Source of the DNA: JACPTG01 sp964504135
GTDB taxonomy: Archaea > Nanobdellota > Nanobdellia > Woesearchaeales > UBA10216
DNA length: 28,093 bases
Direction: 5' to 3'
Assembly (NCBI GenBank): GCA_964504135.1
Contig: CAZDCW010000017.1
Span: forward strand, 1-28,093
Positions 27,914 through 28,093 of the stretch are shown one piece after another. The position numbers were made by a program, and so were the translations under genes. Under the pieces are notes generated by a model. The model was not told the DNA's origin and did not search any database. It saw only the letters and a program-made list of their open reading frames with translations. The stretch's first letter is position 1, and every line of letters starts with the position of its first letter.

Positions 27914-28093
27914 GGAGCAGGCTCATGGCAGCTTTAAAAAGGTTTGTCCGATGGTTTTTCTTTTTCACTTGTGAATGCGTACTTTATTTTAAGGAGCCAG
28001 GAAATGGCCTCATTGAAAACTCGTTTTTGCCCTAAATTAATAATAGTGGGCTTACTCTTCGTGTACTAACGCAAGGGCATGTTAACAAGGGCA
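27914..28093 (-). pseudogene. Gene remnant at the right edge
   Basis: On the minus strand a frame of about 43 codons runs from a TAG near 28065 to a TAA near 27935. It contains INLGQKRVFNEAISWLLKIK and YAFTSEKEKPSDKPF. There is no start codon. QKRVFN is shared with the fragment at the left edge (1-28). It appears to be the tail of a gene truncated or frameshifted upstream. Nothing else was seen in this stretch. Confidence 0.3.

Noticed and set aside
1..28093. CRISPR array or cas genes
   Set aside because: No regularly spaced repeats and no Cas-like protein was found; the only repeats are pairs described above.

Overview
The window looks archaeal. It encodes FtsZ, a Sec61-gamma/SecE homologue, NusG/Spt5-like, L11 and S17e proteins, a SecF-SecD pair in the archaeal order, a CMP kinase and Lrp/AsnC double-domain regulators. 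Many genes have an archaeal TATA element (TTTAAA or TTTATA type) about 25-30 bases before the start codon, as expected for leaderless transcripts, while internal operon genes use Shine-Dalgarno sites. Many small uncharacterised and small membrane proteins suggest a DPANN-type or related lineage, but the phylum cannot be settled by eye.

Layout. Positions 1-3400 are a scarred accessory region: a structured repeat, tRNA-Leu(UAA), a PIN toxin/UPF0175 antitoxin module whose toxin gene is split by an IS200/IS605-like element, a second copy of the tRNA-Leu 5' end, a decayed helix-turn-helix-like gene, a Nudix hydrolase, a PspC-domain protein, tRNA-Thr(GGU) and an N-terminally truncated GNAT. Positions 3540-10434 hold two double Lrp-type regulators bracketing a three-gene lipoprotein cassette and a five-gene cluster (two related unknown proteins, a CBS protein, a long helical protein with an internal RR-hydrophobic segment, a pilin-like protein). 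Positions 10560-13710 contain a KGG-repeat stress-type protein, MsrB, a glutamate-cysteine ligase-like enzyme, a zinc-ribbon microprotein and an intact toxin-antitoxin pair related to the broken one.

Positions 13800-23600 form the housekeeping core: secF-secD, a frameshifted unknown gene divergent from cmk, a membrane microprotein divergent from an FKBP-type isomerase, ftsZ followed by three small tandem beta-rich (possible OB-fold) genes, then secE-nusG-rpl11 and convergent rps17e. The order ftsZ-secE-nusG-rpl11 is a known archaeal arrangement; here the three unknown genes sit between ftsZ and secE.

Positions 23640-28093 contain small genes, tRNA-Ala(CGC), a gene interrupted by one in-frame TAA, a HEPN-MNT module with two palindromic operators at its promoter, an inverted copy of the structured repeat, a frameshifted HD-domain gene, tRNA-Cys(GCA), an unknown gene, tRNA-Arg(UCU) and a duplicate of the tRNA-Arg 5' half. 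The most notable items are the paired structured repeats with complementary loops, the two tRNA 5'-fragment duplications, the tandem trio after ftsZ, the motif-sharing membrane-associated cluster at 5825-9445, and several microproteins with good promoters.
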